DNA of 50,341 bases from Burkholderiales bacterium PBB2 (GCA_002255955.1 NKIM01000034.1:1-50341), one strand, 5' to 3'. Positions 1 to 8,145 are shown, numbered from the stretch's first letter. The notes: generated by a model not told the origin, from the letters alone. Program-made: numbers and translations.

Positions 1-136
1 AGAGCGCAGCGGAGCGGCTCAGGCGCGTGTACTCACGCGCTTCAAGCGCTGACTCGGCGCCACTGTTTGACCGCAGTGAGCGCAGCGAACGGAGGGAGTT
101 TGGCGCCGCTGAGCCGCGCAGTGAGCAGCGAGGGAA

Positions 137-156
137 GTCGGCTCGCTCGAGCCGAC
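137..156. repeat. Perfect inverted repeat (hairpin), 9-bp arms
   Basis: The arms GTCGGCTCG and CGAGCCGAC are separated by CT. No T-tract follows on either side, so it is not a canonical intrinsic terminator. It sits about 250 bp upstream of phnC. It could be a transcript-end hairpin of an upstream gene or a protein binding site. Confidence 0.5.
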
Positions 157-281
157 CCGCGAACCATGAGCACGGCGGCGGGCCGAGCCACCGCAGCGAG
201 AACGATCCCACACCAAAGGTCCGCCACTTACCCCTTCCTGGTCAAGCCAGCCCCGTCACCGCGCCGACGCAGCCCCGCCAC

Positions 282-290
282 GAATCTTTC
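282..290 (+). promoter_or_regulatory. GAATCTTTC motif shared with the phnF/phnG intergenic region
   Basis: The 9-bp word lies 113 bp before the phnC start. The same word occurs in the opposite orientation at 8077-8085, inside a Pho-box-like direct repeat between phnF and phnG. The extended sequence here (CTTTCAC, then a weak CTGCCTA half) only loosely resembles a Pho box. Sharing between two phn control regions is what makes it notable; the protein that binds is inferred, not shown. Confidence 0.3.
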
Positions 291-402
291 ACACAAGCTG
301 CCTAGCATCGCCGCAGCTCCACAGCGCCGCCGTTTCAGGCCCGGCCTTGTGGGCTGGATCGAAGTTCCCGACGGACGACAAAGCAAGCAAGCGAGGTGCG
401 GT

Positions 403-1278
403 ATGCAGCATGCCATCGAAGTGAATGCGCTGAGCAAGCGCTTTGGCGCGCGCCAGGCCCTGGACCAGGTCAGCCTGCAGCTGAGGCCCGGTGAGATGGT
501 GGCGCTGATCGGCGCCTCGGGCTCGGGCAAATCGACCCTGTTGCGCCACCTGTCCGGCTTTGTGGCGGGCGATGCCAGCTCGGGCGAGCTGCGCGTGATG
601 GGTCAGCTGGTGCAGTCGCAAGGCCGCATCGCCGCCAACATCCGCAGCGTGCGGGCCCAGATCGGCTTTGTCTTCCAGCAGTTCAACCTGGTCGGCCGCA
701 TGACGCTGCTGAACAATGTGCTGACCGGCCAACTGCACCGCATCCCGCTTCACCGCAGCCTGCTGCAGTGGTTCACCCGCGAGGAACGCGCCGCCGGCCT
801 GAAAGCGCTGGCCGAAGTTGGTATAGACGACTATGCCTTTCAACGCGCATCGACCCTTTCTGGCGGCCAGCAGCAGCGCGCCGCCATCGCGCGGGCCCTG
901 GTGCAAGGTGCCAAGGTGGTGCTGGCCGACGAGCCGATTGCCTCGCTGGACCCGGAATCCTCGCGCAAGGTGATGGACATGCTGGCCCGCGTCAACCGCG
1001 AGCATGGATGCACGGTGCTGGTGTCCCTGCACCAGGTCGATGTGGCGCTGCGCTACTGCAAGCGCGTGATTGCCATGCGCGATGGTCGGGTGGTGTTTGA
1101 CGGTCCCAGCAGCGCCCTCAACCCGGCCTTCCTCAACGAGCTCTACGCCAGCGATGCTGAGGCCCCGGCCCTGCCCAGCGGGCCCGAGAACCTGGACAGC
1201 CAACCCATGCCCCTGCCCGTGGCAGCGCCCGAGGCCCCGCGCGAGCCCGTGCCGGTTGCGGTGGCGGTGGCGGCCTGA
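403..1278 (+). CDS. phnC: Phosphonate ABC transporter ATP-binding protein PhnC
   Basis: ATPase of the phosphonate importer, working at the cytoplasmic membrane with PhnE and the binding protein PhnD. The 291-residue product starts at ATG 403, preceded by GAGGTG; the longer open frame upstream is low-complexity. Walker [10 protein letters not shown] lies at about 37-45, the signature LSGGQQQR in the middle, and Walker B is [12 protein letters not shown] followed by the switch His (SLHQVD). The order phnC-phnD-phnE is the usual one. Odd: a C-terminal Pro/Ala/Val-rich tail of about 35 residues after the ABC core, which is dispensable-looking and not usual for the family. Regulation is probably through Pho or PhnF sites upstream. 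Confidence 0.95.
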   Translation: MQHAIEVNALSKRFGARQALDQVSLQLRPGEMVALIGASGSGKSTLLRHLSGFVAGDASSGELRVMGQLVQSQGRIAANIRSVRAQIGFVFQQFNLVGRMTLLNNVLTGQLHRIPLHRSLLQWFTREERAAGLKALAEVGIDDYAFQRASTLSGGQQQRAAIARALVQGAKVVLADEPIASLDPESSRKVMDMLARVNREHGCTVLVSLHQVDVALRYCKRVIAMRDGRVVFDGPSSALNPAFLNELYASDAEAPALPSGPENLDSQPMPLPVAAPEAPREPVPVAVAVAA

Positions 1279-1337
1279 AGCCTCCCGCCCGCCCCATTTC
1301 ACCGTTTTCATTCCTGTTTGTTCATCGGAGATCCCCC

Positions 1338-2312
1338 ATGTTCCGCAAACTCCTGCTCGCGTCCTGCACCCTGCTGGCCAGCACCCTGAGCCACGCCCAG
1401 GACATCAACTTCGGCATCATCTCGACCGAATCGGCCGCCCACCTGAAAGCCGACTGGGCCCCCATCCTGGCGGACATGGAAGCCAAGACCGGCTACAAGG
1501 TCAAAGCCTTCTTCGCCAACGACTACGCCGGCATCATCGAAGCGATGCGCTTCAACAAGGTGCAGATGGCCTGGATGGGCAACAAGTCCGGCATGGAAGC
1601 CGTGGATCGTGCCGGCGGCGAAGTGTTCGCCCAAACCAGCTATGCCGACGGCGCCCTGGGCTACCACTCGCTGCTGATCACGCACAAAGAAAGCGGCATC
1701 AAGAACGTCGACCAGGTGCTCAAGAGCCCGCGCGAATACAACTACGGCGCCGGCGACCCGCAATCGACCTCGGGCACCCTGGTGCCAGGCTACTACCTCT
1801 ACGCCCTCAACGGCATCGACCCCAAGACCCACTTCAAGTCCAGCCGCGCCGGCAACCACGAGTCCAACCTGATGGCCACGGCCGCCAAGCAAGTCGATGT
1901 GGCCATCACCAACACCGAGGTGTTCGAGAAGTTCCAGAAGCGCGAGGCCGACAAGGCCAAGAACATCCAGATCCTGTGGAAGTCGCCCCTGATCGCCGCC
2001 GATCCCATGGTCTGGCGCGCCGACCTGTCGGCCGATATGAAGGCCAAGCTCAAGGGTTTCTTCCTCGGCTATGGCCGCGGTGAGTCCGAGCAGGCCAAGC
2101 GCGAGCTGGCCAACCTGGCCAAGCTGACCTTCGGCGTCTTCAACGAATCCAGCAACAAGCAGCTGGTGCCCTTCCGTCAGCTGGAGCTGTTCAAGGACAA
2201 GGCCAAGCTGGAAGCCGACGACAAGATGGACGCCGCCACCAAGCAAGGCAAGCTGGCCGAGATCCAGAAAAAGCTGGCCGAGCTGAACGCCCAGCTGGCC
2301 TCGGCCAAATAA
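1338..2312 (+). CDS. phnD: Phosphonate ABC transporter substrate-binding protein PhnD
   Basis: Periplasmic receptor that captures phosphonates and delivers them to PhnE. The 324-residue product has a clear Sec signal peptide (hydrophobic stretch LLLASCTLLAS, cleavage expected after SHA near residue 20), then the mature start QDINFGIIST. Family-typical segments include FFANDYAGIIEAM, the WMGNKSG region and GDPQSTSGTLVPGYY, which lines the ligand pocket. The C-terminal 50 residues are Lys/Ala-rich and probably helical. It lies 59 bp after phnC and 48 bp before phnE, clearly in one transcription unit. Length matches the family. Confidence 0.96.
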   Translation: MFRKLLLASCTLLASTLSHAQDINFGIISTESAAHLKADWAPILADMEAKTGYKVKAFFANDYAGIIEAMRFNKVQMAWMGNKSGMEAVDRAGGEVFAQTSYADGALGYHSLLITHKESGIKNVDQVLKSPREYNYGAGDPQSTSGTLVPGYYLYALNGIDPKTHFKSSRAGNHESNLMATAAKQVDVAITNTEVFEKFQKREADKAKNIQILWKSPLIAADPMVWRADLSADMKAKLKGFFLGYGRGESEQAKRELANLAKLTFGVFNESSNKQLVPFRQLELFKDKAKLEADDKMDAATKQGKLAEIQKKLAELNAQLASAK

Positions 2313-2360
2313 GCGCCCCGAAGCACGCGCACGCTGCCCCTACCTCTTGCTGAAACGGCC

Positions 2361-3173
2361 ATGAGCTCACGCCCCACCGCTTCTCTTCCCGCGCAGGCGC
2401 CCCACCCGAAACAGCCGCCGCGCGCCCACCTGGGCAGCCTGCTGCTCTGGGGCCTGGGCCTGGCCTTGCTGGCCTGGTCCTGGCGCGGCGCCGATATGCG
2501 CCCCGCCGCGCTCTGGGCGGATTCGGCCAATATGGCCAGCTTCGCCAAGGAGTTCTTCCCGCCCGACTTCAGCGAGTGGCGCACCTATGTGGCCGAGATG
2601 ATCGTCACCGTGCAGGTGGCCGTCTGGGGCACGGTGCTGGCCGTCATCTGCGCCGTGCCTTTTGGCCTGCTCAGCTCGGCCAATATCGCACCGGCCTGGC
2701 TGCACCAGCCGGTGCGCCGGCTGATGGATTCGGCCCGCGCGATCAACGAAATGGTGTTCGCCATGCTCTTCATCGTGGCGGTGGGTCTGGGGCCTTTTGC
2801 CGGCGTGCTGGCCCTGTGGGTGCACACCACGGGTATTCTGGCCAAGCTCTTCTCCGAGGCGGTGGAGTCCATCGACCCGCGCCCGGTCGAGGGCATACGC
2901 GCCACTGGCGCCAATGCGCTGGAAGAAATCGTCTACGGCGTGATCCCGCAGGTGATGCCACTGTGGGTGTCCTACACCCTCTACCGCTTCGAGTCGAATG
3001 TGCGCTCGGCCTCGGTCGTGGGCATGGTGGGTGCGGGCGGCATCGGCGTCATCCTCTACGAGGTGATCCGCAGCTTCCAATACGCCCACACCGCCGCGGT
3101 GATGCTCATCATCATCGCCTTCGTCACCGGCATCGATCTGATCTCGGCGCGCATTCGCAAGGTGCTGATCTGA
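2361..3173 (+). CDS. phnE: Phosphonate ABC transporter permease PhnE
   Basis: Inner-membrane permease of the phosphonate importer. The 270-residue product has an N-terminal cytoplasmic segment, a first membrane helix (about 25-45), and a cluster of further helices; the EAA-like loop that contacts PhnC is visible in [21 protein letters not shown] (split across about residues 175-195). A single phnE is present, whereas some species have two. The stop codon overlaps the start of the following transferase gene (TGATG), implying translational coupling. Start ATG 2361 is the first in the frame and fits the family N-terminus. Confidence 0.95.
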   Translation: MSSRPTASLPAQAPHPKQPPRAHLGSLLLWGLGLALLAWSWRGADMRPAALWADSANMASFAKEFFPPDFSEWRTYVAEMIVTVQVAVWGTVLAVICAVPFGLLSSANIAPAWLHQPVRRLMDSARAINEMVFAMLFIVAVGLGPFAGVLALWVHTTGILAKLFSEAVESIDPRPVEGIRATGANALEEIVYGVIPQVMPLWVSYTLYRFESNVRSASVVGMVGAGGIGVILYEVIRSFQYAHTAAVMLIIIAFVTGIDLISARIRKVLI

Positions 3174-3847
3174 TGACGAGTTACCACATCGCAGCCCACA
3201 ATCTGCCCGAGCCGGTGCGCCTGAGCGAGGCACCGACCCTGGCCCATGACGCCATCGTGCGCGACAGCCGCTTCGGCCGCTGGTGCGAAGTCGGCGCCAG
3301 CACGCGCATCGAGCACAGCGTCTTCGGTGACTACAGCTATGTCGGCCACCACGCCGACATCATGGCCGCCGACATCGGCAAGTTCGTCAACATCGCCAAT
3401 CTGGTGCGGATCAACCCGGGCTTCCATCCGGTCGAGCGCCCCTGCCTGCATCACATCCTCTACCGCGGCAGCATGTATGGCGAGGGCTTTGGCGAAGACG
3501 ACGCCGAGCTTTTCCACTGGCGCCGCCTGCAGCGCGTCAGCATCGGCCACGATGTCTGGCTGGGCCACGGCGTGGTCATCATGCCCGGCGTCAAGATCGG
3601 CCATGGCGCCGTGATCGGCAGCGGCAGCATCGTCACCCGCGACGTGCCCGCCTGGACGATTGCCGCCGGCAACCCCTGCCGCCCTATCCGCCCCCGCTTC
3701 ACCCCCGCCATCGGCCGCGCCATCGAAGCCGTGGCCTGGTGGGACTGGTCGCACGAGGAGCTGCAGGTACGACAGGACGAACTCAAGGACGTTCGCCGAA
3801 TGCTGGCCGCGCATGAGCGGCGCCAGACCGGCATCCGCGGCAGCTGA
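3173..3847 (+). CDS. Phosphonate-locus hexapeptide-repeat acetyltransferase-like protein
   Basis: The 224-residue product belongs to the left-handed beta-helix (hexapeptide repeat) transferases, of the subgroup commonly found inside phn operons. Repeats such as VGHHADIMAADIGKFVNIAN and IGHDVWLGHGVVIMPGVKIG form the helix coils, and AGNPCRPIRPRF near the C-terminus is the usual end of such trimeric enzymes; the coils include a His-rich segment (GHDVWLGHG). Start ATG 3173 overlaps the phnE stop, so it is co-translated with the transporter. Substrate is unknown: acetylation of an aminoalkylphosphonate is a reasonable guess, not proven. A hairpin starts at its stop codon. Confidence 0.88.
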   Translation: MTSYHIAAHNLPEPVRLSEAPTLAHDAIVRDSRFGRWCEVGASTRIEHSVFGDYSYVGHHADIMAADIGKFVNIANLVRINPGFHPVERPCLHHILYRGSMYGEGFGEDDAELFHWRRLQRVSIGHDVWLGHGVVIMPGVKIGHGAVIGSGSIVTRDVPAWTIAAGNPCRPIRPRFTPAIGRAIEAVAWWDWSHEELQVRQDELKDVRRMLAAHERRQTGIRGS

Positions 3848-3878
3848 ATGGCGCCCGGCCTCCCGGCCGCGATTCAGC
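3843..3878. terminator. Hairpin at the end of the phnCDE-transferase unit
   Basis: Arms GCTGAAT (3843-3849) and ATTCAGC (3872-3878) pair perfectly and enclose an inner GGCC-rich stem. The upstream arm includes the TGA stop of the transferase gene. No T-run follows, so it is either a weak or factor-assisted terminator or an mRNA 3'-end stabiliser. It lies between convergent genes. Confidence 0.4.
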
Positions 3879-4012
3879 CCGGGGGCTCGATCTCGCCTTG
3901 CACCGTCACTGCCGCAGCAGGAAGCCCGGCCTGAGCCTGCCACGGCCCGCCGCTGAAGCTCGCGTGATGAGGGGGCAGGCGCGGGATTTGTTGCTGGAGG
4001 TGTCCATACCGC

Positions 4013-4390
4013 TCACATGCCCTCCGGCCGGTGGCACACCGCCTCAATATTGTGGCCATCGGGGCCGATGACAAAGGCCGCGTAGTAATGGGCGTGGTAC
4101 TGCGGTCGCAGGCCCGGCGAACCATGGTCACGGCCGCCTGCCGCCAGCGCCGCCGCGTAAAAGGCATCCACCTGCGCACGCGTCTCGGCCTTGAAGGCCA
4201 GATGCAAAGGCGCCGGCCGCTCCTGTGTCTCGAACAAGCACAGCGAGGCGTCCCCGCTGCCACAAAGCTCCACCCCATAGCTGGACTCGCCCTCGCCGCC
4301 CAGACTGACGCCGAGCGGCGCCAGGGCCTGCAGGAAAAAGCGTTTGCTGGCGGCGTAGTCGCTGACGCCGATCTTGACGTGATCGAACAT
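4013..4390 (-). CDS. VOC-family (glyoxalase/dioxygenase fold) protein
   Basis: The 125-residue product has a single vicinal-oxygen-chelate domain. It opens with MFDHVKIGVSDYAASKRFF, has a central HLAFKAETRAQVDAF segment and closes with YYAAFVIGPDGHNIEAVCH, the usual beta-alpha-beta-beta-beta halves. Candidate metal ligands are His4, the His in HLAF and the Glu in NIEAV. Such proteins are often annotated as lactoylglutathione-lyase-like or fosfomycin-resistance-like, but nothing here fixes the substrate. It is convergent with the hexapeptide transferase gene and divergent from the RGS-like gene, with 42 bp between starts. Confidence 0.87.
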   Translation of the reverse strand: MFDHVKIGVSDYAASKRFFLQALAPLGVSLGGEGESSYGVELCGSGDASLCLFETQERPAPLHLAFKAETRAQVDAFYAAALAAGGRDHGSPGLRPQYHAHYYAAFVIGPDGHNIEAVCHRPEGM

Positions 4391-4432
4391 GGTGGCCTTT
4401 CTTGAACCTGCTGCTCTTGCGGTCCATCCAGA

Positions 4433-5095
4433 ATGCCGCGCAAGTTCGAGCGCTTGCAGTTGCAGCAGCGGGTGGCGGGATTATTCCCGCCGAACTGCAA
4501 ACTCGCGTGTTTCGGACCTGGATTCAACGCTGATTCAACGGTGGGGGCGGAGCCTATCGCTCGTCTCTTGCTTCAAGCTCTACGCGCCAAGTCCACCACC
4601 TACCACCTCCACGAGATCGACGGCAAATTCGAGCTGCTGGCCGCCAACCCGCAGACCCTCGCCCGCTTCGCCTGTTTCTGCGTCAAGGAGTTTTCCACCG
4701 AAAACCTCCTCGCCTTCCTGCTGCTGCAATACATCGACTGCCGCGCCACTGCGGGGTACGACGTGGGCAACGAGTTCGGTGTCCTCCATGATGATTTCCT
4801 GCTCAAGGACAGCGCTTTGGAAGTGAACATCCAGAGCAAGGTGAGGCAGGTGATCTCACTCCAAACATTCAGCCAACCAGAACGCGAGTTTCGACTTGCT
4901 CTGCTCACTGACCTGACCGGCAACCTCAATGACACATGGTCCCGCTACAGTTTAAGCAACAAGCCCAACCCAGACGCGCAGTACCCGAAGGGATTCAGGA
5001 GGCCGAGGACTATCCCCAGCAAGGACATCATGACTGCCTATCTGACGGTGCGGCGCATAGCCGGTAAGGGCCCCCATCCCGCAAGGCAGAAGTAG
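4433..5095 (+). CDS. RGS-domain-like protein in low-GC island (hypothetical)
   Basis: The 220-residue product resembles the eukaryotic regulator-of-G-protein-signalling fold over residues about 65-176. EFSTENLLAF (86-95) corresponds to the E-[YF]-S-x-E-N hallmark, DDF (120-122) and EVN (130-132) to the [ND]-E-F...E-V-N block, and DTWSRY (167-172) to the D-S-Y-R-R-F block. Residues E90, N91, N132, D167 and R171 line up by eye with RGS4 E87, N88, N128, D163 and R167, which contact Galpha. The first 50 residues look unstructured and the true start may be further downstream. Base composition is visibly lower in GC than its neighbours, suggesting transfer into the phn region. There is no signal peptide or membrane segment. 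Function in a bacterium is unknown. Confidence 0.7.
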   Translation: MPRKFERLQLQQRVAGLFPPNCKLACFGPGFNADSTVGAEPIARLLLQALRAKSTTYHLHEIDGKFELLAANPQTLARFACFCVKEFSTENLLAFLLLQYIDCRATAGYDVGNEFGVLHDDFLLKDSALEVNIQSKVRQVISLQTFSQPEREFRLALLTDLTGNLNDTWSRYSLSNKPNPDAQYPKGFRRPRTIPSKDIMTAYLTVRRIAGKGPHPARQK

Positions 5096-5204
5096 CAGCA
5101 GCGCTTTGCCCGAAAGCAGGCCCACCGCATCAGACATTGAAGCCCGCACTTCACCGTTGAGCAAGGCCTGCGCGTCGCAGCTTGCCCCCTCCACGCAGCC
5201 TGAG

Positions 5205-5954
5205 TCAGGCGGAAAGCAAGTAACGCCGCACGCAAACGAAATCCGCGCCCGGCTCCGCCTCGACGAACAGGCCGAGAGCATCGATGCACAAAGGCTGATC
5301 AGCCACGGGCGCGCAAGCGCGCTGCAAGGCCACCTCGACCCCGGCCAGTTGCTCGGCATCAAGCGCGTCGCTGAGGGTCAAGTGGAAGCGAAACGCTTCC
5401 ATCACAAAGGGGTAGCCCCAGCGCTGCAGCAAGGCCTCCTGCTCGGAGCTGAGGCCGGCGCTGCGGCGGCGCTGCAGCTCGGCCAGGCTGGGCGAGCGGC
5501 GAAAGGGATCAAGCGATTGCACGCAGTCACTGGCCAGATCCATCAGGCGCTGGTTCACCGGGTGCTCCGCATGCGCGGTCGCATCATTCAGATGCGGGCG
5601 CCAGGCCAGGAAGTTGTGCAGGCGTGCCGGGCGCACCGGCAGCTCGAAGGCCGCATGGCGAGCGGCCAGGGAGTGCAGCGCCGCGTCCAGTTCCTCGAAA
5701 CTGCAGCCCTCGGCCAGCTCGAACGGCGGCTTGAGCGTGGCATGCAGGCCGTAGCGCCGCGCGCTGCGGCACAGGGCGGCGCGGGCCTCAGCCTCCAGCC
5801 CACCGAGAGACTCGGGAGGCAAGACGCGGCCGGGCTGCAGGGCATCGCGCCCCAGCCAGCGCGCACCCAGCTCGGCGTGCGGGCTGTCCGCCGCCGGCGC
5901 AAAGTAGACGGCATAACGGTGCACCGTGGCGGGCAGTGGGTGCAAGGCGCTCAC
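5205..5954 (-). CDS. DUF1045 protein, 2H-phosphoesterase-like, phosphonate locus
   Basis: The 249-residue product is the phosphonate-operon protein commonly called DUF1045. It carries two HxT motifs, HATLKPPF near residue 70 and FHLTLSD near residue 193, the signature of the 2H phosphoesterase fold (RNA ligase/cyclic phosphodiesterase-like). The start is GTG 5954, overlapping the phnM-paralogue stop as GTGA, so translation is coupled. A plausible role is hydrolysis of a cyclic ribose phosphate produced by C-P lyase, the job PhnP does in E. coli; this is inference from the fold and location. phnP itself is not in the window. Confidence 0.85.
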   Translation of the reverse strand: MSALHPLPATVHRYAVYFAPAADSPHAELGARWLGRDALQPGRVLPPESLGGLEAEARAALCRSARRYGLHATLKPPFELAEGCSFEELDAALHSLAARHAAFELPVRPARLHNFLAWRPHLNDATAHAEHPVNQRLMDLASDCVQSLDPFRRSPSLAELQRRRSAGLSSEQEALLQRWGYPFVMEAFRFHLTLSDALDAEQLAGVEVALQRACAPVADQPLCIDALGLFVEAEPGADFVCVRRYLLSA

Positions 5955-7117
5955 AGCAGACGCTCGCCTTCAGCCAGATAGACGATGCGGCCGGCGCAAA
6001 GCGTGGCCACCAGACGCGGGCGGCTGGGGTCCTGGGCATCGACCACCAGCACATCGGCGCGGCGGCCGGCGCTGAGCTGGCCGCGGTCGTGCAGACCCAG
6101 GGCCTGGGCCGGGTTGGCCGAGACCAGCTCCCAGGCCGCGGCAAACGGCATCACCTCGTCCTGCGCCAGCTTGAAGGCGGCATGCAGGGGCGCGGGGTAG
6201 TAGTAGTCGGACGCGAGGATCTTGCACAGGCCAGCGCCGGCCAGATCGGCCGCGCGCGGGGCGCCGACATGGCTGCCGCCACGCAGCACATTGGGCGCGC
6301 CGCAGACCACGGGCGAGCGCTCGGCGCTGGCCATGGCCGCCACCTCGGTGCTCAAGGGGAACTCGGAGATGCCGCAGCCCAGGGCCTGGAAACGCGCCCG
6401 GGTGGCCAGGCTGTCGTCGTCGTGCGAGGCCATGGGGATGCCCAGCCGCCGGCACTCGGCCGCCAGGCGCTCGATCAGGGCCGGCACCTCGGCGCCGCGC
6501 GCCGCGGCCTTCTCCAGCAGGGCGATGAAGCCGGCGCCGTCGGTGCCGGCGCGGTCGGCATAGTCCTGCAGCTTTTTGTCCAGCTTCCTGCGCATCATGG
6601 GCAGATGCTCGTTGAAGGCCAGCAGGCCAATGCGGCCGCTGCGCAGCCATTCCATGGCCTGGTCTTCGCCTTCGATGTTGTGGCACTCGAAGCGCAGATG
6701 CAGGCGGTGGTCCACCAGCAGGCGGCCCTCCAGCGAATCGAGCGCAGCCAGCAGCTCGCGCGCCGTGTCGCCGCCGCGCAGGCCGCCTTCCCAGGAATAG
6801 GTCAGGCCATGCAAGGCGGTGGTGATGCCATTGCTGGCCAGCTGCCGGTCGGTCTCCAGCAAGGCCAGATCGAGCGGGAAATGCACGCCGGGGCGCGGCA
6901 TGATCTGGCGCTCGAAGGCATCGCCGTGGAAATCGACGATGCCCGGCAGCACCAGGCAGCCGCTGGCGTCCAGGCCCGGGCCGGGCAAGGCGCTGTCGAC
7001 CAGGCGACCGTTCTGGATGCCCAGCACCAGTTCGTTCTCCTGCCATTGCTGGCCAGGGCGCAAGACCTGGCCCCCGCGGATGGTGGACAAGGCGGCAACG
7101 CGTTGGGGGCTCAGCAT
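5951..7117 (-). CDS. phnM: PhnM paralogue, amidohydrolase-family ribose methylphosphonate triphosphate diphosphatase
   Basis: A 388-residue amidohydrolase-superfamily protein of the PhnM type, expected to release pyrophosphate from ribose-1-phosphonate 5-triphosphate. Metal-binding segments are VDFHGDAFER, FECHN, LLAFNEH and ASHDDDS, and ASDYYYPAPL near the end. It is clearly a second, divergent copy: the operon copy at 12860-14026 has HCDAVEKE and SHDDDDP. I chose ATG 7117 because the family similarity begins a few residues later and the length then equals the other copy; in-frame starts also exist at 7144, 7171 and TTG 7174. It lies between phnF and DUF1045, all leftward. Confidence 0.88.
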   Translation of the reverse strand: MLSPQRVAALSTIRGGQVLRPGQQWQENELVLGIQNGRLVDSALPGPGLDASGCLVLPGIVDFHGDAFERQIMPRPGVHFPLDLALLETDRQLASNGITTALHGLTYSWEGGLRGGDTARELLAALDSLEGRLLVDHRLHLRFECHNIEGEDQAMEWLRSGRIGLLAFNEHLPMMRRKLDKKLQDYADRAGTDGAGFIALLEKAAARGAEVPALIERLAAECRRLGIPMASHDDDSLATRARFQALGCGISEFPLSTEVAAMASAERSPVVCGAPNVLRGGSHVGAPRAADLAGAGLCKILASDYYYPAPLHAAFKLAQDEVMPFAAAWELVSANPAQALGLHDRGQLSAGRRADVLVVDAQDPSRPRLVATLCAGRIVYLAEGERLL

Positions 7118-7248
7118 GGCAAGGCTCACTTCTCTCGTCTTCGGCATCACTTCAATCGATCGATCGATCATCAACAGAGTCTGTTCGCGATCGCCAGCCT
7201 AGCGCGGGGCTTTGACAGGGGCATGACGCGATTGGGCCGGCCTCACCA

Positions 7249-8022
7249 TCAGGGCTCGAACACCAGCTGCACCCAGTCACCACTGAACTGTGCCAGCGTG
7301 TGCTGGAACACCCGCCCTTGCTCGCTGCAGCAGTTGACCGAGTCGACCAGCAGCACCGGGCGCGAGCGCGGCTGAGCCAGCAGGCGCGCGGCCTCGGCAT
7401 CGGGCATGGCGGCCATCACCCGGGTCTGGCCGCGGGTGTAGTCCTGCACGCCGAAATGCTGCAAGGCCTGGGTGATGGAGCCGGTCTCGCGCAGCAGCAC
7501 GTCCAGGCCGGCGAAGCGGGCCGCCTCGAAGCTGTGCCGGGCCAGATTGATGGCGCGCGGCGCTGCCGCATCCTGCCCGCCGCTGCCCGCGCCGGCATGA
7601 CCCAGGGTCAGCAGCTGCAGCAGCGGCGTGCCCGGCGCCAGCTCCAGGGCCTGAGCCAGCTCGGGCGTAGCCGGCAGCTCGCTGGCGCGCAGCAACTCGA
7701 TGCGCCCACTGCGGCCCTGTCCGCTGAGGTTCTGCGAGAAGCGCGTGCGCTTGCCCACGCTGTAGGCAATCGCATGCTCCTGCACAAAAGTGCCGCGGCC
7801 CTGCTCCACGCGCAGCAAACCTTCGCGCTCCAGCACGCCCAGTGCACGGCGCACCGTGTGGCGGTTGCAGCCGAAGCGTTCGGCCAACTCGGTTTCGTTG
7901 GGGATGCGCTCACCCGCGGCGTAATGCCGCTCGCGGATGTCGCGCAGCAGCGCCGCCTCGATCTGGCGCCACACCGCCACGCCGGTGCCTCGTTCCACCA
8001 CCTGGCCACGCTGCTCTTGCAT
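7249..8022 (-). CDS. phnF: GntR/HutC-family phosphonate regulator PhnF
   Basis: The 257-residue product has a GntR winged helix (about residues 14-80: WRQIEAALLRDIRERHYAAG, NETELAERFGCNRHTVRRAL, EGRGTF-like wing) followed by a UTRA effector-binding domain (about 95-250, with RARF-like FSQNLSGQGRSG and VDSVNCCSEQGRVFQHT). It is read divergently from the C-P lyase operon and heads the leftward group with the second phnM and DUF1045. It most probably represses phn transcription and is released by a phosphonate-derived or phosphate ligand. The palindrome at 8146-8157 is a likely operator. Confidence 0.92.
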   Translation of the reverse strand: MQEQRGQVVERGTGVAVWRQIEAALLRDIRERHYAAGERIPNETELAERFGCNRHTVRRALGVLEREGLLRVEQGRGTFVQEHAIAYSVGKRTRFSQNLSGQGRSGRIELLRASELPATPELAQALELAPGTPLLQLLTLGHAGAGSGGQDAAAPRAINLARHSFEAARFAGLDVLLRETGSITQALQHFGVQDYTRGQTRVMAAMPDAEAARLLAQPRSRPVLLVDSVNCCSEQGRVFQHTLAQFSGDWVQLVFEP

Positions 8023-8069
8023 GCTGAGTCTCTATTCCCTGGATCACGGTTGCCAAACAGCTTAGAGAC

Positions 8070-8087
8070 GATTCACGAAAGATTCAT
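8070..8087. promoter_or_regulatory. Pho-box-like direct repeat between phnF and phnG
   Basis: Two 7-bp copies, GATTCAC and GATTCAT, are separated by GAAA, so the repeat period is 11 bp, as in PhoB binding sites (7-bp repeats with a 4-bp AT-rich spacer). The match to the E. coli repeat consensus CTGTCAT is only partial. The spacer region contains the complement of the GAATCTTTC word seen before phnC. PhoB control of phn operons is well established in other bacteria; here it is inferred. Confidence 0.4.
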
Positions 8088-8145
8088 GTCGGCCCTGAAG
8101 AATGCGCCGCATCGCCAGGGCTTGCCGGCACATGGCCGCCGCAAG

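Larger units (their letters stand above)
1..402. other. Non-coding leader region upstream of phnC with inverted repeats
   Basis: No convincing gene lies here; the open frames are low-complexity Arg/Ser/Ala translations without family resemblance, and the long frame running into phnC is only an upstream extension. Visible structure: a hairpin with perfect 9-bp arms (GTCGGCTCG / CGAGCCGAC) at 137-156, GGCGCC-containing arms at 56-62 and 101-107, and repeated short words of the type GAGCGCAGCGA. A 9-bp word GAATCTTTC at 282-290 recurs in the phnF/phnG gap. The region probably holds the phnC promoter and perhaps the end of an upstream transcription unit lying outside the window. Confidence 0.6.

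Noticed and set aside
67-402. N-terminal extension of phnC by 112 residues
   Set aside because: Low-complexity Arg/Ser/Ala translation with no family match; ATG 403 has a GAGGTG ribosome binding site and gives the normal PhnC start.
3874-4527. 217-residue minus-strand open frame over the VOC gene
   Set aside because: Frame-shifted shadow of the VOC gene with Arg-rich, family-less translation.
4433-4580. Two GATTCAAC words near the start of the RGS-like gene (about 4520-4540) as a promoter or integration site
   Set aside because: Only a short direct repeat; no mobile gene or matching end at the other side of the low-GC island.
7151-7171. Tandem GATC-rich run (ATCGATCGATCGATCAT) before the phnM paralogue as an operator
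   Set aside because: It is a simple self-complementary repeat within or just before the coding region; no second copy or regulator supports an operator.
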